A stretch of 5,494 bases of DNA from Desulfobacteraceae bacterium (GTDB lineage: Bacteria > Desulfobacterota > DSM-4660 > Desulfatiglandales > Desulfatiglandaceae), in assembly GCA_013203065.1 (NCBI GenBank), contig JABMQV010000182.1, positions 1 through 5,494 of the forward strand. The letters are read 5' to 3'. The position numbers and the translations under genes are program-made. This document shows, one piece after another, positions 5,485 to 5,494 of the stretch. Positions within the stretch are counted from its first letter, which is position 1; each line of letters begins with the position of its first letter. The notes under the pieces were generated by a model, which ran no database searches, was not told the origin of the DNA, and saw only the letters and a list, made by a program, of their open reading frames with translations.

Positions 5485-5494
5485 CAGGCTTCAG

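Overview
The window looks like an ordinary housekeeping region of a bacterial chromosome. It carries a compact four-gene operon on the + strand, tmk - holB - ricT - metG, followed by a convergent single gene on the - strand that encodes an FmdE-like protein with a C-terminal zinc finger. The gene order resembles the tmk/holB/ricT neighbourhood known from Firmicutes, but without the small genes that separate tmk and holB in Bacillus. The FmdE-family protein with an extra zinc finger, the roughly balanced base composition, and the use of GTG and TTG starts suggest an anaerobic Desulfobacterota (deltaproteobacterial) lineage, possibly a sulfate reducer or syntroph. This placement is inferred from memory of these families. 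No rRNA or other taxonomic marker is present to prove it.

Layout. Positions 1-314 are non-coding as far as can be supported. They hold a good sigma70-type promoter (81-109), a leader of about 200 nt with a small hairpin, a short tract of 7-bp repeats (225-245), and the tmk ribosome binding site. tmk (315-965, GTG start) makes dTDP for DNA synthesis. holB (969-1994, TTG start) encodes the delta-prime clamp-loader subunit. ricT (2011-2850) encodes a PSP1/YaaT-family protein with two CGxxxCC-type cysteine motifs. metG (2863-4770, TTG start) encodes methionyl-tRNA synthetase with the appended C-terminal tRNA-binding domain. Gaps inside the operon are 3, 16 and 12 nt, so the four genes are probably co-transcribed from the upstream promoter. 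A weak hairpin separates metG from the convergent fmdE-like gene (4806-5381, - strand). Upstream of that gene, near the right edge, are a second heptad-repeat tract (5431-5465) and a possible extended -10 element.

How the genes fit together. The operon links nucleotide supply (Tmk), replisome loading (HolB), a probable RNA-processing or regulatory Fe-S protein (RicT) and translation (MetRS). It is a growth-related cluster, not a pathway. The FmdE-like gene has its own transcription unit and no visible functional tie to the operon.

I did not find a clearly new biological system. The points most worth a second look are the matching heptad-repeat tracts at both ends, the FmdE-like protein whose usual HGHxCPG metal-binding signature reads HGNPAPG, and a dnaX-type slippery heptamer near the boundary between the MetRS core and its C-terminal domain.
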